A stretch of 32,000 nt of DNA from Clostridia bacterium (GTDB lineage Bacteria > Bacillota > Dehalobacteriia > UBA4068), in the NCBI GenBank assembly GCA_028709615.1, contig JAQVWQ010000002.1:1-32000 (forward strand), written 5' to 3'. A program made the position numbers and the translations under genes. This document shows positions 8,232-17,234 of the stretch, piece after piece. The notes beneath the pieces were generated by a model. It saw nothing but the letters and a program-made list of their open reading frames with translations. It had not been told where the DNA came from and did no database searches. The first letter of the stretch is position 1. The number at the start of each line of letters is the position of its first letter.

Positions 8232-8765
8232 TTACAGTTCCTCAACAGAAATATGATTATTAGTATAAACACAAATCTCCCCGGCTATGCCCAAAGCCTC
8301 GCGGACAATTTCCGCAGCGGTCAGCTGTGTATTGCGGGCTAAAGCACGGGCGGCGGCCAGGGCATAATTACCTCCCGAACCGATTGCCGCTATATCGTCG
8401 TCGGGCTCCACAACCTCTCCGTTACCGGAAATAATCAAAATCTTGTCGCGGTTAGCCACGATCAGCAGGGCTTCCAGCTGACGCAAAAACTTATCACTGC
8501 GCCATTCTCTTGCCAAATCGACGGCAGCCCGCTCCAGCTTGCCGCGGCTTTCTTCCAAACGGCCTTCAAACTTCTCAAACAAAGTAAAAGCGTCTGCCAC
8601 CGAGCCGGCAAAACCGGCAACAACCTCGCCGTGATAAAGACGGCGCACCTTTTTAGCTGTTTTTTTCATAATTGTAGCATTACCGAATGTTACTTGACCG
8701 TCACCGGCGATAGCCACCTTGCCGTCCTTTCGGCAAGCTACTATTGTTGTGCCTCTTAATTCCAT
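8232..8765 (-). CDS. hslV: HslV peptidase subunit of the HslUV protease
   Basis: 177 residues, the usual size. HslV is a proteasome-like threonine peptidase that forms a double hexamer capped by HslU. The sequence starts [20 protein letters not shown]; the predicted nucleophile is Thr6 after removal of the short propeptide, whereas the Bacillus ClpQ relative uses a different N-terminal processing. [27 protein letters not shown] and [16 protein letters not shown] are highly conserved. It lies 14 nt after xerC and 13 nt before hslU, as in the Bacillus codV-clpQ-clpY operon. Confidence 0.96.
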   Translation of the reverse strand: MELRGTTIVACRKDGKVAIAGDGQVTFGNATIMKKTAKKVRRLYHGEVVAGFAGSVADAFTLFEKFEGRLEESRGKLERAAVDLAREWRSDKFLRQLEALLIVANRDKILIISGNGEVVEPDDDIAAIGSGGNYALAAARALARNTQLTAAEIVREALGIAGEICVYTNNHISVEEL

Positions 8766-8779
8766 ATTTTTGTTCCTTT

Positions 8780-9685
8780 CTACGCTCTGGGATGCGTTTT
8801 GTCATAAATTGACTTTAATCGGTTCTTGGTAACATGAGTATAAATCTGAGTGGTGCTTAAATCGGCATGCCCCAAAAGCTCCTGCACAGCCCGCAAATCC
8901 GCACCATTTTCCAATAGATGGGTCGCAAAAGTATGGCGCAGGGCATGAGGGCTTATGTGCCGGCAGACAGCCGCCTGCTCTACATATTTATTAAGAATGT
9001 TTCTGATACTGCGATCGCTGAGACGGCCTTTGTTTTTATTTAACAGCAAAGGCGCAGCCCCTTGATAAGACAGGCCCGCTGCCTCGCGAGCATTTAAATA
9101 TTCCTTAATTGTATAAAGAGCTATTTCTCCTAAGGGTGCTAAACGCTCTTTGTTACCTTTACCGATAACGCGAATGTAGCCGGCCGTAAAGTTAATACTA
9201 TTGACATCGGAGCTTACCAGCTCTGAAACACGCAGCCCCGCTCCGTAAAGCACCTCTAAGGCTGCTCTGTCCCGCTTACCGGCCAGCGTATTTAAATCAG
9301 GAGCATCAAGCAAGGCCTCCAGTTCATCATAATAAAGAAATTCGGGTAAATGCTGCTCTTTTTTGGGAGAATTAACAACGGAAGGTACATTCTTTTGAAC
9401 AAGCCCTTCACGACACAAAAAACGAAAAAATGAACGGGTTGCCGAAAGATGACGCCCAATGCTGCTTTTTTGCAAACCGCTCTTTTGCAGTAAGGCCAAA
9501 TAACGGCGCATAGCCGCTAAGTCAACGGCAGCGATATCAATGGCATTACGGCTTGATAGACCTTGGTCTGCCAATAAAAAATCAGCAAAGCTCAGCAAAT
9601 CGCTTTGATAGCTTTTAATTGTCAGCTCCGAAGCATTTTTTTCTAATGATAAATAGCGCAAAAAGCGACCAATCAGCTGTTCCAC
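8780..9685 (-). CDS. xerC: Tyrosine recombinase XerC
   Basis: 301 residues: an N-terminal SAM-like core-binding domain (about 1-95) and a C-terminal catalytic domain. The full catalytic set is present: R152 (GAGLRVSEL), K176 (IGKGNKER), H247 and R250 ([11 protein letters not shown]), H273 ([10 protein letters not shown]) and nucleophile Y282. Xer recombinases resolve chromosome dimers at dif. The position between trmFO and hslV matches codV of Bacillus, which supports XerC over XerD. The probable start is GTG at 9685, preceded by AAAGGGTG. A strong hairpin lies directly upstream (9703-9754). Confidence 0.93.
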   Translation of the reverse strand: MEQLIGRFLRYLSLEKNASELTIKSYQSDLLSFADFLLADQGLSSRNAIDIAAVDLAAMRRYLALLQKSGLQKSSIGRHLSATRSFFRFLCREGLVQKNVPSVVNSPKKEQHLPEFLYYDELEALLDAPDLNTLAGKRDRAALEVLYGAGLRVSELVSSDVNSINFTAGYIRVIGKGNKERLAPLGEIALYTIKEYLNAREAAGLSYQGAAPLLLNKNKGRLSDRSIRNILNKYVEQAAVCRHISPHALRHTFATHLLENGADLRAVQELLGHADLSTTQIYTHVTKNRLKSIYDKTHPRA

Positions 9686-9702
9686 AATCTGTCACCCTTT
9701 GA

Positions 9703-9754
9703 GCATAACACGCCAATATGAACAACTATTGTAAGATATATGGCAGTTATGCTT
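9703..9754. repeat. Long hairpin-forming inverted repeat between trmFO and xerC
   Basis: AGCATAAC (9703-9710) pairs with GTTATGCT (9747-9754). GCCAATAT (9713-9720) pairs nearly with ATATATGGC (9737-9745), and ACAA/TTGT (9723-9726 with 9730-9733) closes a 3-nt loop. There is no T-run after it on the minus strand; the xerC ribosome-binding site follows within a few bases. It may be an RNA processing or stability element, or a translation control element. Confidence 0.6.
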
Positions 9755-9783
9755 AATTTATATGCCGGCAAAGCCGCTGTCAT

Positions 9784-11097
9784 TCATTCAAAAGCCTGGC
9801 GGTTCTTTTCAATAAAGCCCTGTAATTCTTGCAAAGCTCTTTGAGCCAACAGTAAATTTTTTTGTTTGCGTTGGTTTTTTTCTATTTTTATAGGGGGAAA
9901 TAAGCCAAAATTAACATTCATTGGCTGAAAAGCTCCGCCGGGTATGCTTATATAGCGTAATAAACTGCCCAAGGCTGTTTGCTCGGGAAAAATCAATGGC
10001 TGTCGCTTTTTGGCGGCTTCTGCTGCGTTTATACCGGCAGCAAGTCCGGCCGCCGCGCTTTCCACATAGCCCTCAACGCCTGTAATCTGTCCGGCAAAAA
10101 ACAGCTCCGGCCGAGTTTTTAAAGATAAATCAGCTTGTAAAAGCTGCGGTGAATTGATGTAAGAGTTACGGTGCATCGTGCCTAAGCGGGCAAATTCGGC
10201 CTGCTCTAAACCGGGTATCAAAGTAAAAACCCGTTTTTGCTCGCCATGGGTCAGCCTTGTTTGAAACCCGACCATATTATACAAGCTGGCGGTGGCATTA
10301 TCACTGCGAAGCTGCACAACGGCATATGGCTCCGTACCGTCCGGCCTTTTCAGTCCAACTGGTTTTAATGGGCCAAAACGCATTGTATCAAGCCCGCGTT
10401 TTGCCATTGCCTCAATCGGCATACAGCCTTCAAAAACCTTTTCGTTTTCAAAATCATGCAAGGGATGTAATTGGGCAGTCAACAGTTCTTCGTAAAAACG
10501 CAGGTATTGACATCTATCCATCGCACAGTTTAAATAATCCGCGCCCTCGCCCTTATCATATCTGGAGGCAAAAAAAGCTTTGCTCATATCAATGCTTTCG
10601 GCAAAAACCAACGGCGCAATGGCATCATGAAAAAACAAGGCCTTGCTGCCCACCAGTTTGCCGATCTGCTCCATTAAGCCCTCAGAAGCCAAAGGGCCGG
10701 CGGCAATTATCACGATACCGTCGGGAATAACCGTAACCTCTTGGCGTATCAGCTGAACAAGCGGTTGTGCTGTCAGGGCTTCTTCAATAAAAAGAGAAAA
10801 CGCCTCCCTGTCGCAGGCTAAAGCCGCGCCCGCGGGGACGCGTGTCGCATCGGCCGCCCGTATAATTAACGAGTCAAGGCGGCGCATTTCTTCTTTGAGC
10901 AAACCAACGGCATTTTCCACTGAAGAAGCGCGCAAGGAATTGCTGCAGACCAGTTCGGCTAAATTAGCTGTGGTATGCGCAGGAGTCATTTTTTGCGGGC
11001 GCATTTCGTACAAAGTAACGGGAAGCCCCCGTTTGGCAAGCTGATAAGCTGCTTCACAACCCGCTAAACCGCCGCCGATAACAGAAACCGCATTCAT
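9784..11097 (-). CDS. trmFO: Methylenetetrahydrofolate-tRNA (uracil-54 C5) methyltransferase
   Basis: 437 residues. TrmFO makes ribothymidine at position 54 of the T-loop, using methylene-tetrahydrofolate and FAD. The FAD-binding glycine motif is at residues 8-13 (GGGLAG). The two functional cysteines of the family are visible: C51 in ELVCSNSLR and C225 in FEGCMPIEAMAKRG. The ATG overlaps the topA stop by 4 nt (ATGA), implying translational coupling. The order topA-trmFO-xerC is the same as in Bacillus. Confidence 0.96.
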   Translation of the reverse strand: MNAVSVIGGGLAGCEAAYQLAKRGLPVTLYEMRPQKMTPAHTTANLAELVCSNSLRASSVENAVGLLKEEMRRLDSLIIRAADATRVPAGAALACDREAFSLFIEEALTAQPLVQLIRQEVTVIPDGIVIIAAGPLASEGLMEQIGKLVGSKALFFHDAIAPLVFAESIDMSKAFFASRYDKGEGADYLNCAMDRCQYLRFYEELLTAQLHPLHDFENEKVFEGCMPIEAMAKRGLDTMRFGPLKPVGLKRPDGTEPYAVVQLRSDNATASLYNMVGFQTRLTHGEQKRVFTLIPGLEQAEFARLGTMHRNSYINSPQLLQADLSLKTRPELFFAGQITGVEGYVESAAAGLAAGINAAEAAKKRQPLIFPEQTALGSLLRYISIPGGAFQPMNVNFGLFPPIKIEKNQRKQKNLLLAQRALQELQGFIEKNRQAFE

Positions 11098-13271
11098 TGT
11101 TTTTTCGCTGCCTTTTTACTTGTTGTGGTTTTGCCCGTCTTTTTGCCGGTGGTCTTCTTTGCCGCAGCAGGCTTTTCTTCCTTTTTTACGGCCTTTTTAA
11201 CCTTTTTATTTTCGTTGGTAGGGCAATCGCTATTGGGGCAAACCAACTGGCTTTTACCTCCGCGGAAAGTTTTTTGAGCTAATTGAGTGCCGCAAGCAGG
11301 ACAAAGCTCTTCAACAGGCAGATCCCAGGAGATATATTTACATTCGGGATAGTGGTCGCAGCCGTAAAAGAGCCGTCCGGAACGGCTTTTTCGCTGAACA
11401 ATCTGACCGCCGCAGGCTAAGCATTTAACATTGGTTGCCGTAACGATAGGCTTAGTGTTACGGCATTCGGGAAATCCGCTGCAAGCCAAAAAACGACCGT
11501 ATCGCCCCATCCGGTAAACCATCGGCTTGCTGCATAGTTCACAAATATCGCCGCTTTCCTCCGGCGCAATCTGCACCTTACTGATCTGTTCCTCGGCGTT
11601 TTCTAAGGTCAGGCTGAAAGGGCCGTAAAAATCAGCCAAAACCTTAGCCCAAGCCATTTCGCCTTCTTCGACAAGGTCTAAATTGCGTTCCATATCGGCG
11701 GTAAATTCCACATCAATAATATCCTTAAAATGCTCTTTTAATAAATCAACCACCACAGTCCCCAGCTCGGTTGGGAAGAAAACCTTTTCCTCCCGCACTA
11801 CATAGCCGCGAGCTAAAATAGTGTCAATAATCGGTGCATAGGTGCTGGGACGGCCAATACCCAATTCCTCAAGAGCTTTAACCAGAGAGGCCTCGCCATA
11901 ACGGGCGGGCGGCTGAGTAAACCGTTGGCTAGGCAGGTGTTTAATAAAATCAAGCTTTTGACCCTGCGTCACCGGAGCCAATACTCCGTCAAATTCATCT
12001 TTATCGTTTTCTTCTTTATTTTCGGCATAAACCTGTGTAAAGCCCGCAAACTTCAGCACCTCGCCGCTGGCGCGGAAAAGGCAGTTGCCCGCTTCAACCT
12101 CAATGGTTGTCACATCATAAACGGCATTGCTCATTTGGCTGGCGACAAAGCGTTCCCAAATCAGCTTATAAAGCTTGTATTGCTGGGCAGATAAATAAGG
12201 CTTAAGAGAAAGCGGCGTTCTTTCTACAGAAGTAGGTCTTATCGCCTCATGCGCATTTTGTATTTTCCCCTTAACCGCAAAAACATTAGGCTTATGAGGA
12301 ACAAAATCAGCCCCGTATTTATTTAAAATAAATTCACGGGCAGCGGCTTGCGCCTCATCGGAAATCCTGACCGAGTCGGTACGCATATAGGTAATTAAGC
12401 CCGTCACCTGCCCGGCAACATTAATGCCCTCGTAAAGCTCCTGTGCGGTTTTCATAGTCTTTTTGGCCATCATGCTTAAGCGGCGGTTAGCCTCCTGCTG
12501 CAAGCCGGAGGTAGTAAAAGGCGGAGGCGCAGGCTTTTGTTTTTCTTTGGCGGTAACAGCAGATACAATATATTGCTGTTCAGCCAAATAGGCCAGGATT
12601 TTATCCAATGCTTCTTTATTGGCTATTTTAGCTTTTTTGCCGGCGATTTTGGCCAGCTTAACAGTCAATCTATCCTTGCCGGCAGCAAGCTCAGCCAAAA
12701 GCAGCCAGTATTCTTCCGGCACAAAGCTCTTAATTTCCTCCTCGCGATCACAAATCAAACGCACGGCCACCGATTGCACACGGCCTGCCGATAAACCTTT
12801 TTTAACCTTTTTCCATAAAATCGGACTGATTTTATAACCGACCAAACGGTCTAAAATACGCCGCGCCTGCTGAGCCTCAACGCGATCCATATCAATTGGA
12901 TGAGGTGTTTTTACCGCCTTTTTAACCGCGCTGTCGGTAATTTCATTAAACTCAATCCGGCAGTTCTCATTATCAATTTTAAGGTATTGTTTTAAATGCC
13001 AGGCAATTGCCTCGCCCTCACGGTCGGGGTCGCTGGCCAGCAAAACACGGTCGGCTTTTTTAGCCGCATCTTTTATGGCCTTAATAGTATCACCCTTGCC
13101 GCGAATTGTCACATAATGGGGCGCAAAACCGTTGCTCACATCCACACCCAAATCGCTTTTAGGCAAGTCGCGCACATGCCCCATTGAGGAACGCACCGTA
13201 TAACTCTTACCCAAAAATTTTTCAATTGTTTTTGCCTTAGTCGGCGACTCAACAATAACTAAAGTATTCAT
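11094..13271 (-). CDS. topA: DNA topoisomerase I
   Basis: 725 residues; type IA topoisomerase that relaxes negative supercoils. The Toprim domain starts LVIVESPTKAKTIEKFLG and contains DPDREGE (81-87). The active-site tyrosine is Y295 in GLITYMRTDS. Beyond about residue 570 come three four-cysteine zinc ribbons, the first beginning CELCSKP, the second CLACGG and the third CPACGT, followed by a lysine- and alanine-rich tail. I prefer ATG 13271, with GGAGG five nt upstream and a protein start of MNTLVIVESP, over ATG 13292, which lacks a clear ribosome-binding site. It follows dprA by 34 nt and overlaps trmFO by 4 nt. Confidence 0.96.
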   Translation of the reverse strand: MNTLVIVESPTKAKTIEKFLGKSYTVRSSMGHVRDLPKSDLGVDVSNGFAPHYVTIRGKGDTIKAIKDAAKKADRVLLASDPDREGEAIAWHLKQYLKIDNENCRIEFNEITDSAVKKAVKTPHPIDMDRVEAQQARRILDRLVGYKISPILWKKVKKGLSAGRVQSVAVRLICDREEEIKSFVPEEYWLLLAELAAGKDRLTVKLAKIAGKKAKIANKEALDKILAYLAEQQYIVSAVTAKEKQKPAPPPFTTSGLQQEANRRLSMMAKKTMKTAQELYEGINVAGQVTGLITYMRTDSVRISDEAQAAAREFILNKYGADFVPHKPNVFAVKGKIQNAHEAIRPTSVERTPLSLKPYLSAQQYKLYKLIWERFVASQMSNAVYDVTTIEVEAGNCLFRASGEVLKFAGFTQVYAENKEENDKDEFDGVLAPVTQGQKLDFIKHLPSQRFTQPPARYGEASLVKALEELGIGRPSTYAPIIDTILARGYVVREEKVFFPTELGTVVVDLLKEHFKDIIDVEFTADMERNLDLVEEGEMAWAKVLADFYGPFSLTLENAEEQISKVQIAPEESGDICELCSKPMVYRMGRYGRFLACSGFPECRNTKPIVTATNVKCLACGGQIVQRKSRSGRLFYGCDHYPECKYISWDLPVEELCPACGTQLAQKTFRGGKSQLVCPNSDCPTNENKKVKKAVKKEEKPAAAKKTTGKKTGKTTTSKKAAKKQ

Positions 13272-13305
13272 TTCAACCTCCGTTTGTGCCATATCGGTTT
13301 AGCGC

Positions 13306-14397
13306 CTATAATTGACGGATAATTCTTTGATAAAAATTACCGGGCAGGCGGCGAATCTCTCCGCGCGCCTCCCAAATACTTAATAAGGTTGCCAGCTTTT
13401 GCGGTTGGATATTCAACCTTTGCGCCAAAGCATCAAAATGCTGGGGGTCATTCAATAGCTGTAAAAGTTCGCTGCCGCTTTCGTTTACAGGTGTTGTCGT
13501 TTTGCTTTTTTTTGTTCTTTTTTGATAAATGTCGGGCAGGTATTCAGCAAATAAGTCGTCAACCGAAGTTATAATTGTGCAGCCCTGCTTAATCAAACGA
13601 TTAGTACCGGCGCTTAAGGGAGCATTGATTGCCCCGGGTATCGCATAAACATCTCTGCCCTGCTCCAGCGCGCAATCCACAGTAATCAGGGTACCGCTTT
13701 TAACGCCCGCCTCTACAACGATCACACCGCGGCTAAGGCCGCTGATAATGCGGTTTCGCTGCGGAAAATTATAAGCAAAGGGCCCCGTGCCAAAAGGAAA
13801 TTCCGTAAGTACGGCTCCGTTTTCTCGAATTTCGTGAAACAACCTTCTGTTCTCGGCAGGATAGATAACATCAAGCCCCGAGCCCATAACAGCCAGCGTT
13901 TTTCCGCCGGCCTTAATTGCGCCGCGATGAGCAACCGAATCAATACCGCGAGCCATTCCGCTGACAACCCACACGCCCTCCTGCGCCAAATTATAGGCCA
14001 AATAATCAGCGGCCTGCATACCGTAATCAGAGGCCTTGCGCGAACCGATAACAGCCAAAAGCAGCTCGTCATCTGCCGGCAATTCTCCATAGTAAAATAT
14101 TACGGGCGGCGGATCATAGATTGAAGCCAAGGCTTCGGGATAATCCTCGTTTCCCAAAATCAAAAGCTTGGCAGCCGATTGCAGGAATTTATCGTAAACC
14201 CGCTCCACATCACAAAGCGCTTTAGCCGCCATTAGCTCCTCAACGGCACTTGGCGAAAAATCCGGCCGGTCGGCAAAATCGGCAAGCTGCTCCCAGGCCA
14301 ACGCCAAATCCTCGCCGTATTCACGCAGCACGCGCCGCAAGCGCAATGAGGTCATTCCCTGCAAGCTGTGTAAAGCCAGCAAATATTTTATATCCAT
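13306..14397 (-). CDS. dprA: DNA-processing protein DprA
   Basis: 363 residues. DprA binds incoming single-stranded DNA and loads RecA during natural transformation; many non-competent bacteria also keep it. The Rossmann-like core shows GSRKASDYG (118-126), SGMARGIDSVAH (146-157) and GSGLDVIYP (172-180), the DprA signature. An N-terminal helical region (1-75) and a C-terminal winged-helix (about 300-363, with ATLLSIWEARGEI) are also present. The ATG follows the ddl stop with no gap (TAGATG), so translation is probably coupled to ddl. Confidence 0.95.
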   Translation of the reverse strand: MDIKYLLALHSLQGMTSLRLRRVLREYGEDLALAWEQLADFADRPDFSPSAVEELMAAKALCDVERVYDKFLQSAAKLLILGNEDYPEALASIYDPPPVIFYYGELPADDELLLAVIGSRKASDYGMQAADYLAYNLAQEGVWVVSGMARGIDSVAHRGAIKAGGKTLAVMGSGLDVIYPAENRRLFHEIRENGAVLTEFPFGTGPFAYNFPQRNRIISGLSRGVIVVEAGVKSGTLITVDCALEQGRDVYAIPGAINAPLSAGTNRLIKQGCTIITSVDDLFAEYLPDIYQKRTKKSKTTTPVNESGSELLQLLNDPQHFDALAQRLNIQPQKLATLLSIWEARGEIRRLPGNFYQRIIRQL

Positions 14398-15570
14398 CTA
14401 TTTTTTCCCCTTAAAACCGCCTTGAGCTAAAATATTGGAGGAATATGAATAAATGTTCTTTTCCTTACGGCGAGAGCGCAATAAGGCAATTCTAATTAAA
14501 TCATCAAGCAGCGCGGGATAACTTTTGCCCGTGGGCTCCCACAGATAGTAAGCAAGAGAGCCGGGAATGGTATTGACCTCATTAACAAAGACCTCATCGG
14601 TATTGCTGTTTAATAAAAAGTCTATGCGGCAAACCCCGGCGCCGTCCAAGGCATTAAAGGAGCATCGGGCATAATTCTCGACATCTTGCCTCACCTGGTC
14701 AGAAATATCGGCAGGCACACGGCGTTTTGCCGCGCTCATGCCTTTAGCAATGTTACCGGAGCCGATATATTTATCCTTAAATGACAAAATCTCATCAGCC
14801 GAAAAGGGCTCCTCGCAGAAAGACAACTCCAGTTCGTTTTCAAAACCCAAAACAGAGCAGTTAATTTCCCGCAGGGGTGCTATTACCCTTTCCACAATTA
14901 AACGGCGGCTGAAGCTGGCCGCCAAATCCAAGGCGTCTTGCAGCTCCTGCCGATTGGCGGCTTTTTTTATACCTATTGACGAGCCCAAATCAGCCGGCTT
15001 GATAATAACGGGATATGCCAGTTTATTTTCGATTTTTGCAATAACGGCAGCGTTATCATCCTCCCACTCACCGGTATAAAACCACAAATAATCCGCGACA
15101 GGCAATCCGGCCTCTTTAAGAATAGCCTTCATAGCAATTTTATCCATGCCGCAGGCCGCGCCCAATACCCCGGGGCCGACATAAGGTATTCCGGTCAGCT
15201 CCAATAAGCCCTGCAAGCAGCCGTCCTCAACAAAACTGCCGTGAACCACAGGCAAAATCACATCAAGCCGTACCTCCTCGGCTTTTTTAAACAAGCCTTT
15301 TTCGGCGGGAATATCTAAACGGAAACGGCCGTGCACAGGGGCCAGTACAACAGGATAACATTTTTTTTCAAGTTCGCCCGCTTGTTGATAAAGAGCCAAA
15401 TCCAACAGGGCTTCACCGCCCAGCCAGGCACCTTTTTTACTGATATATATCGGCACTGCTTGGTATTTTTCTTTGTCTAAAGCGTGAATAGCCTGCAAAG
15501 CGGAAATAATACTGACCTCATGCTCCACCGAGCGGCCGCCGAAAATCACGCCGACTTTAACTTTTTCCAT
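14398..15570 (-). CDS. ddl: D-alanine--D-alanine ligase
   Basis: 390 residues; ATP-grasp ligase making D-Ala-D-Ala for the peptidoglycan stem. GGRSVEHEVSI (11-21), KPADLGSSIGI (191-201) and NEVNTIPG (330-337) are present. By alignment with the E. coli DdlB triad E15, S150 and Y216, this protein has E16, S197 and Y268 (in FKDKY). Tyrosine at the last position predicts a D-Ala-D-Ala product rather than the D-Ala-D-Lac of Phe-type enzymes. The C terminus extends about 35 residues past the core with a basic, Ser/Tyr-rich tail. It lies 18 nt after the murF-like gene, whose product would use the dipeptide. Confidence 0.95.
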   Translation of the reverse strand: MEKVKVGVIFGGRSVEHEVSIISALQAIHALDKEKYQAVPIYISKKGAWLGGEALLDLALYQQAGELEKKCYPVVLAPVHGRFRLDIPAEKGLFKKAEEVRLDVILPVVHGSFVEDGCLQGLLELTGIPYVGPGVLGAACGMDKIAMKAILKEAGLPVADYLWFYTGEWEDDNAAVIAKIENKLAYPVIIKPADLGSSIGIKKAANRQELQDALDLAASFSRRLIVERVIAPLREINCSVLGFENELELSFCEEPFSADEILSFKDKYIGSGNIAKGMSAAKRRVPADISDQVRQDVENYARCSFNALDGAGVCRIDFLLNSNTDEVFVNEVNTIPGSLAYYLWEPTGKSYPALLDDLIRIALLRSRRKEKNIYSYSSNILAQGGFKGKK

Positions 15571-15588
15571 GTTTGGGCCTCCTCAAGT

Positions 15589-17232
15589 TTATTCCGTATA
15601 GGTATCCGGCAAATCGTTTTCAAATAACACTGTATCACCGGGGACGATAATTCTTTGTAATTCTTCTCTGGCCTCTTTTAGGGTCAATGCCACAAAATAG
15701 CGTTTTTTGGGATAATTCATTTGCCGTAAACCCTCCTGCAAGGGTTCGGTAATACCGCGGCCTACCAAAATAATATAATCGCAGCATTTACAGGCATCTA
15801 TGGCAAACTGACGGTTAAGCTCCTTTTGCTTATGGCCCATTTCCACCATACCGGGAGTGACCAAAATCCGTTTGCCCCCCTTAAATTTGCTCAAAACCTC
15901 CAAGGCTGCTCTGGCTCCAACAGGGTTCGAGTTAAAAGCGTCATCAAGAATATGATAACCGGCCGCGGTAGTGGTATGTGAAAGACGATGAGTAACCTGC
16001 GGCAATGTTTTAACAGCCTTGGCGGCCTCCTCCAAAGAAACCCCAAGCTGATGCGCCATCGCGACCGCACCCGTTATATTATAAACATTATGTCTGCCCA
16101 AAAGTACGGTACGGAATTCTTGTACCTGACCGTCTTTGGTATGAATATTAAAAAGGCTGCCGTTAGGGCTGTATTCGATCTCGGCGGCATAATAATCCCA
16201 GGAGTTTTTATATCCGTAACTGATTACCCGGCAACCTTCGGGCACATAATCAATGTTTTCTCTGATATTTTTATCATCAAAATTCAAAACAAGCGGAGCG
16301 TTTGGAGGCAGGCATTGCGCCAGCTCATATTTGGTTTGGATAATGGCCTGCAATGTTTTGAAGGACTCAAGGTGCTGCTCGCCTATAGAAGTAATAATGC
16401 CCATCTGCGGCACGACCAAATCGCATATTTCTTTAATGTCGCCTTTTTGCTTTGCGCCCATCTCGGCAACAAAAACCTCATGGGTCGGGCGCAAATGCTC
16501 GCGAATGGTTTTCGTCACACCCATCGGTGTATTATAGCTTTCCGGAGTAACCAAAGTATTATATTTTTTGCTTAAAATCTCACCTAAAATCATTTTTGTA
16601 CTGGTCTTGCCGAAGCTGCCCGTAATACCGATCACCTTTAACCCATTAATAGAAATCACCATTTGATGCGCTTCACGCTCGTAGCCCTTGTTGATTTTGG
16701 ATTCTAAGGGCATTAAAATTATATTGGCAATAACAATAAACAGCAGAGCAAAAAAGGCGCCAAAGAGCATCAGGGTAATACCGATAATAATGCGCGAGCC
16801 CATATACAATGTCGGGGCTATAGCCAGCAAAACAAAGGCTATGATCAAAATATTGGTTACGCGATTGAGTCTTTTGGCGCGCGGAGTCATAACCAATTCT
16901 TTTTTTGTTTCTTTAGCCGCATTTTTACGGTAGGTAAGGGCATTGATGGCGCAACAGAACAAAACCCACGAAAGGCCGATAATCATCGCTTTTTCGCCTT
17001 CAACAAAACGGATGATCTGAATGGCAAAAACAGGGCCCAGGTCTCGTAACAAATAAAAAGCCTTATTGACATGCTCCCAAGCCCAATTAATAAAGCGCTT
17101 GTTGCGATAAGAGTTTTGCTGCATCATATGCAAAAAGTAATAATTCTTTTTGATCAGATAAACAGCAAAACATACTACAGACAAAATCCATAATAAAGAA
17201 ATATAAAGCGGCGGTGCAACAAATCCATCCAT
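15589..17232 (-). CDS. Membrane-anchored Mur ligase (MurF-like)
   Basis: 547 residues in two parts. Residues 1-180 hold about four membrane segments (6-27, 82-101, 126-144 and 147-175). Residues 196-547 are a Mur ligase: GITGSFGKTS P-loop (202-211), EMGAKQKGDI (257-266) and DDAFNSNPVGAR (430-441), the last close to the MurF signature. MurF adds D-Ala-D-Ala to UDP-MurNAc-tripeptide, and the downstream ddl supports this activity. The usual cytosolic MurF substrate-binding domain is replaced by the membrane region, so it may act on membrane-bound or special precursors, or be a second MurF. The start lies 2 nt after the hydrolase stop, and its ribosome-binding site is inside the hydrolase gene. 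Confidence 0.85.
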   Translation of the reverse strand: MDGFVAPPLYISLLWILSVVCFAVYLIKKNYYFLHMMQQNSYRNKRFINWAWEHVNKAFYLLRDLGPVFAIQIIRFVEGEKAMIIGLSWVLFCCAINALTYRKNAAKETKKELVMTPRAKRLNRVTNILIIAFVLLAIAPTLYMGSRIIIGITLMLFGAFFALLFIVIANIILMPLESKINKGYEREAHQMVISINGLKVIGITGSFGKTSTKMILGEILSKKYNTLVTPESYNTPMGVTKTIREHLRPTHEVFVAEMGAKQKGDIKEICDLVVPQMGIITSIGEQHLESFKTLQAIIQTKYELAQCLPPNAPLVLNFDDKNIRENIDYVPEGCRVISYGYKNSWDYYAAEIEYSPNGSLFNIHTKDGQVQEFRTVLLGRHNVYNITGAVAMAHQLGVSLEEAAKAVKTLPQVTHRLSHTTTAAGYHILDDAFNSNPVGARAALEVLSKFKGGKRILVTPGMVEMGHKQKELNRQFAIDACKCCDYIILVGRGITEPLQEGLRQMNYPKKRYFVALTLKEAREELQRIIVPGDTVLFENDLPDTYTE

Positions 17233-17234
17233 AA

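Noticed and set aside
9703-9754. A dif recombination site next to xerC
   Set aside because: The inverted repeat does not resemble the 28-bp Xer half-site layout of known dif sequences, and dif normally lies near the replication terminus.
10257-10730. A 157-codon plus-strand frame inside trmFO
   Set aside because: It lies wholly opposite a conserved gene, resembles no protein family, and has no convincing ribosome-binding site.
15988-16575. A 195-codon plus-strand frame inside the murF-like gene
   Set aside because: Antisense shadow of a well-supported Mur ligase domain.
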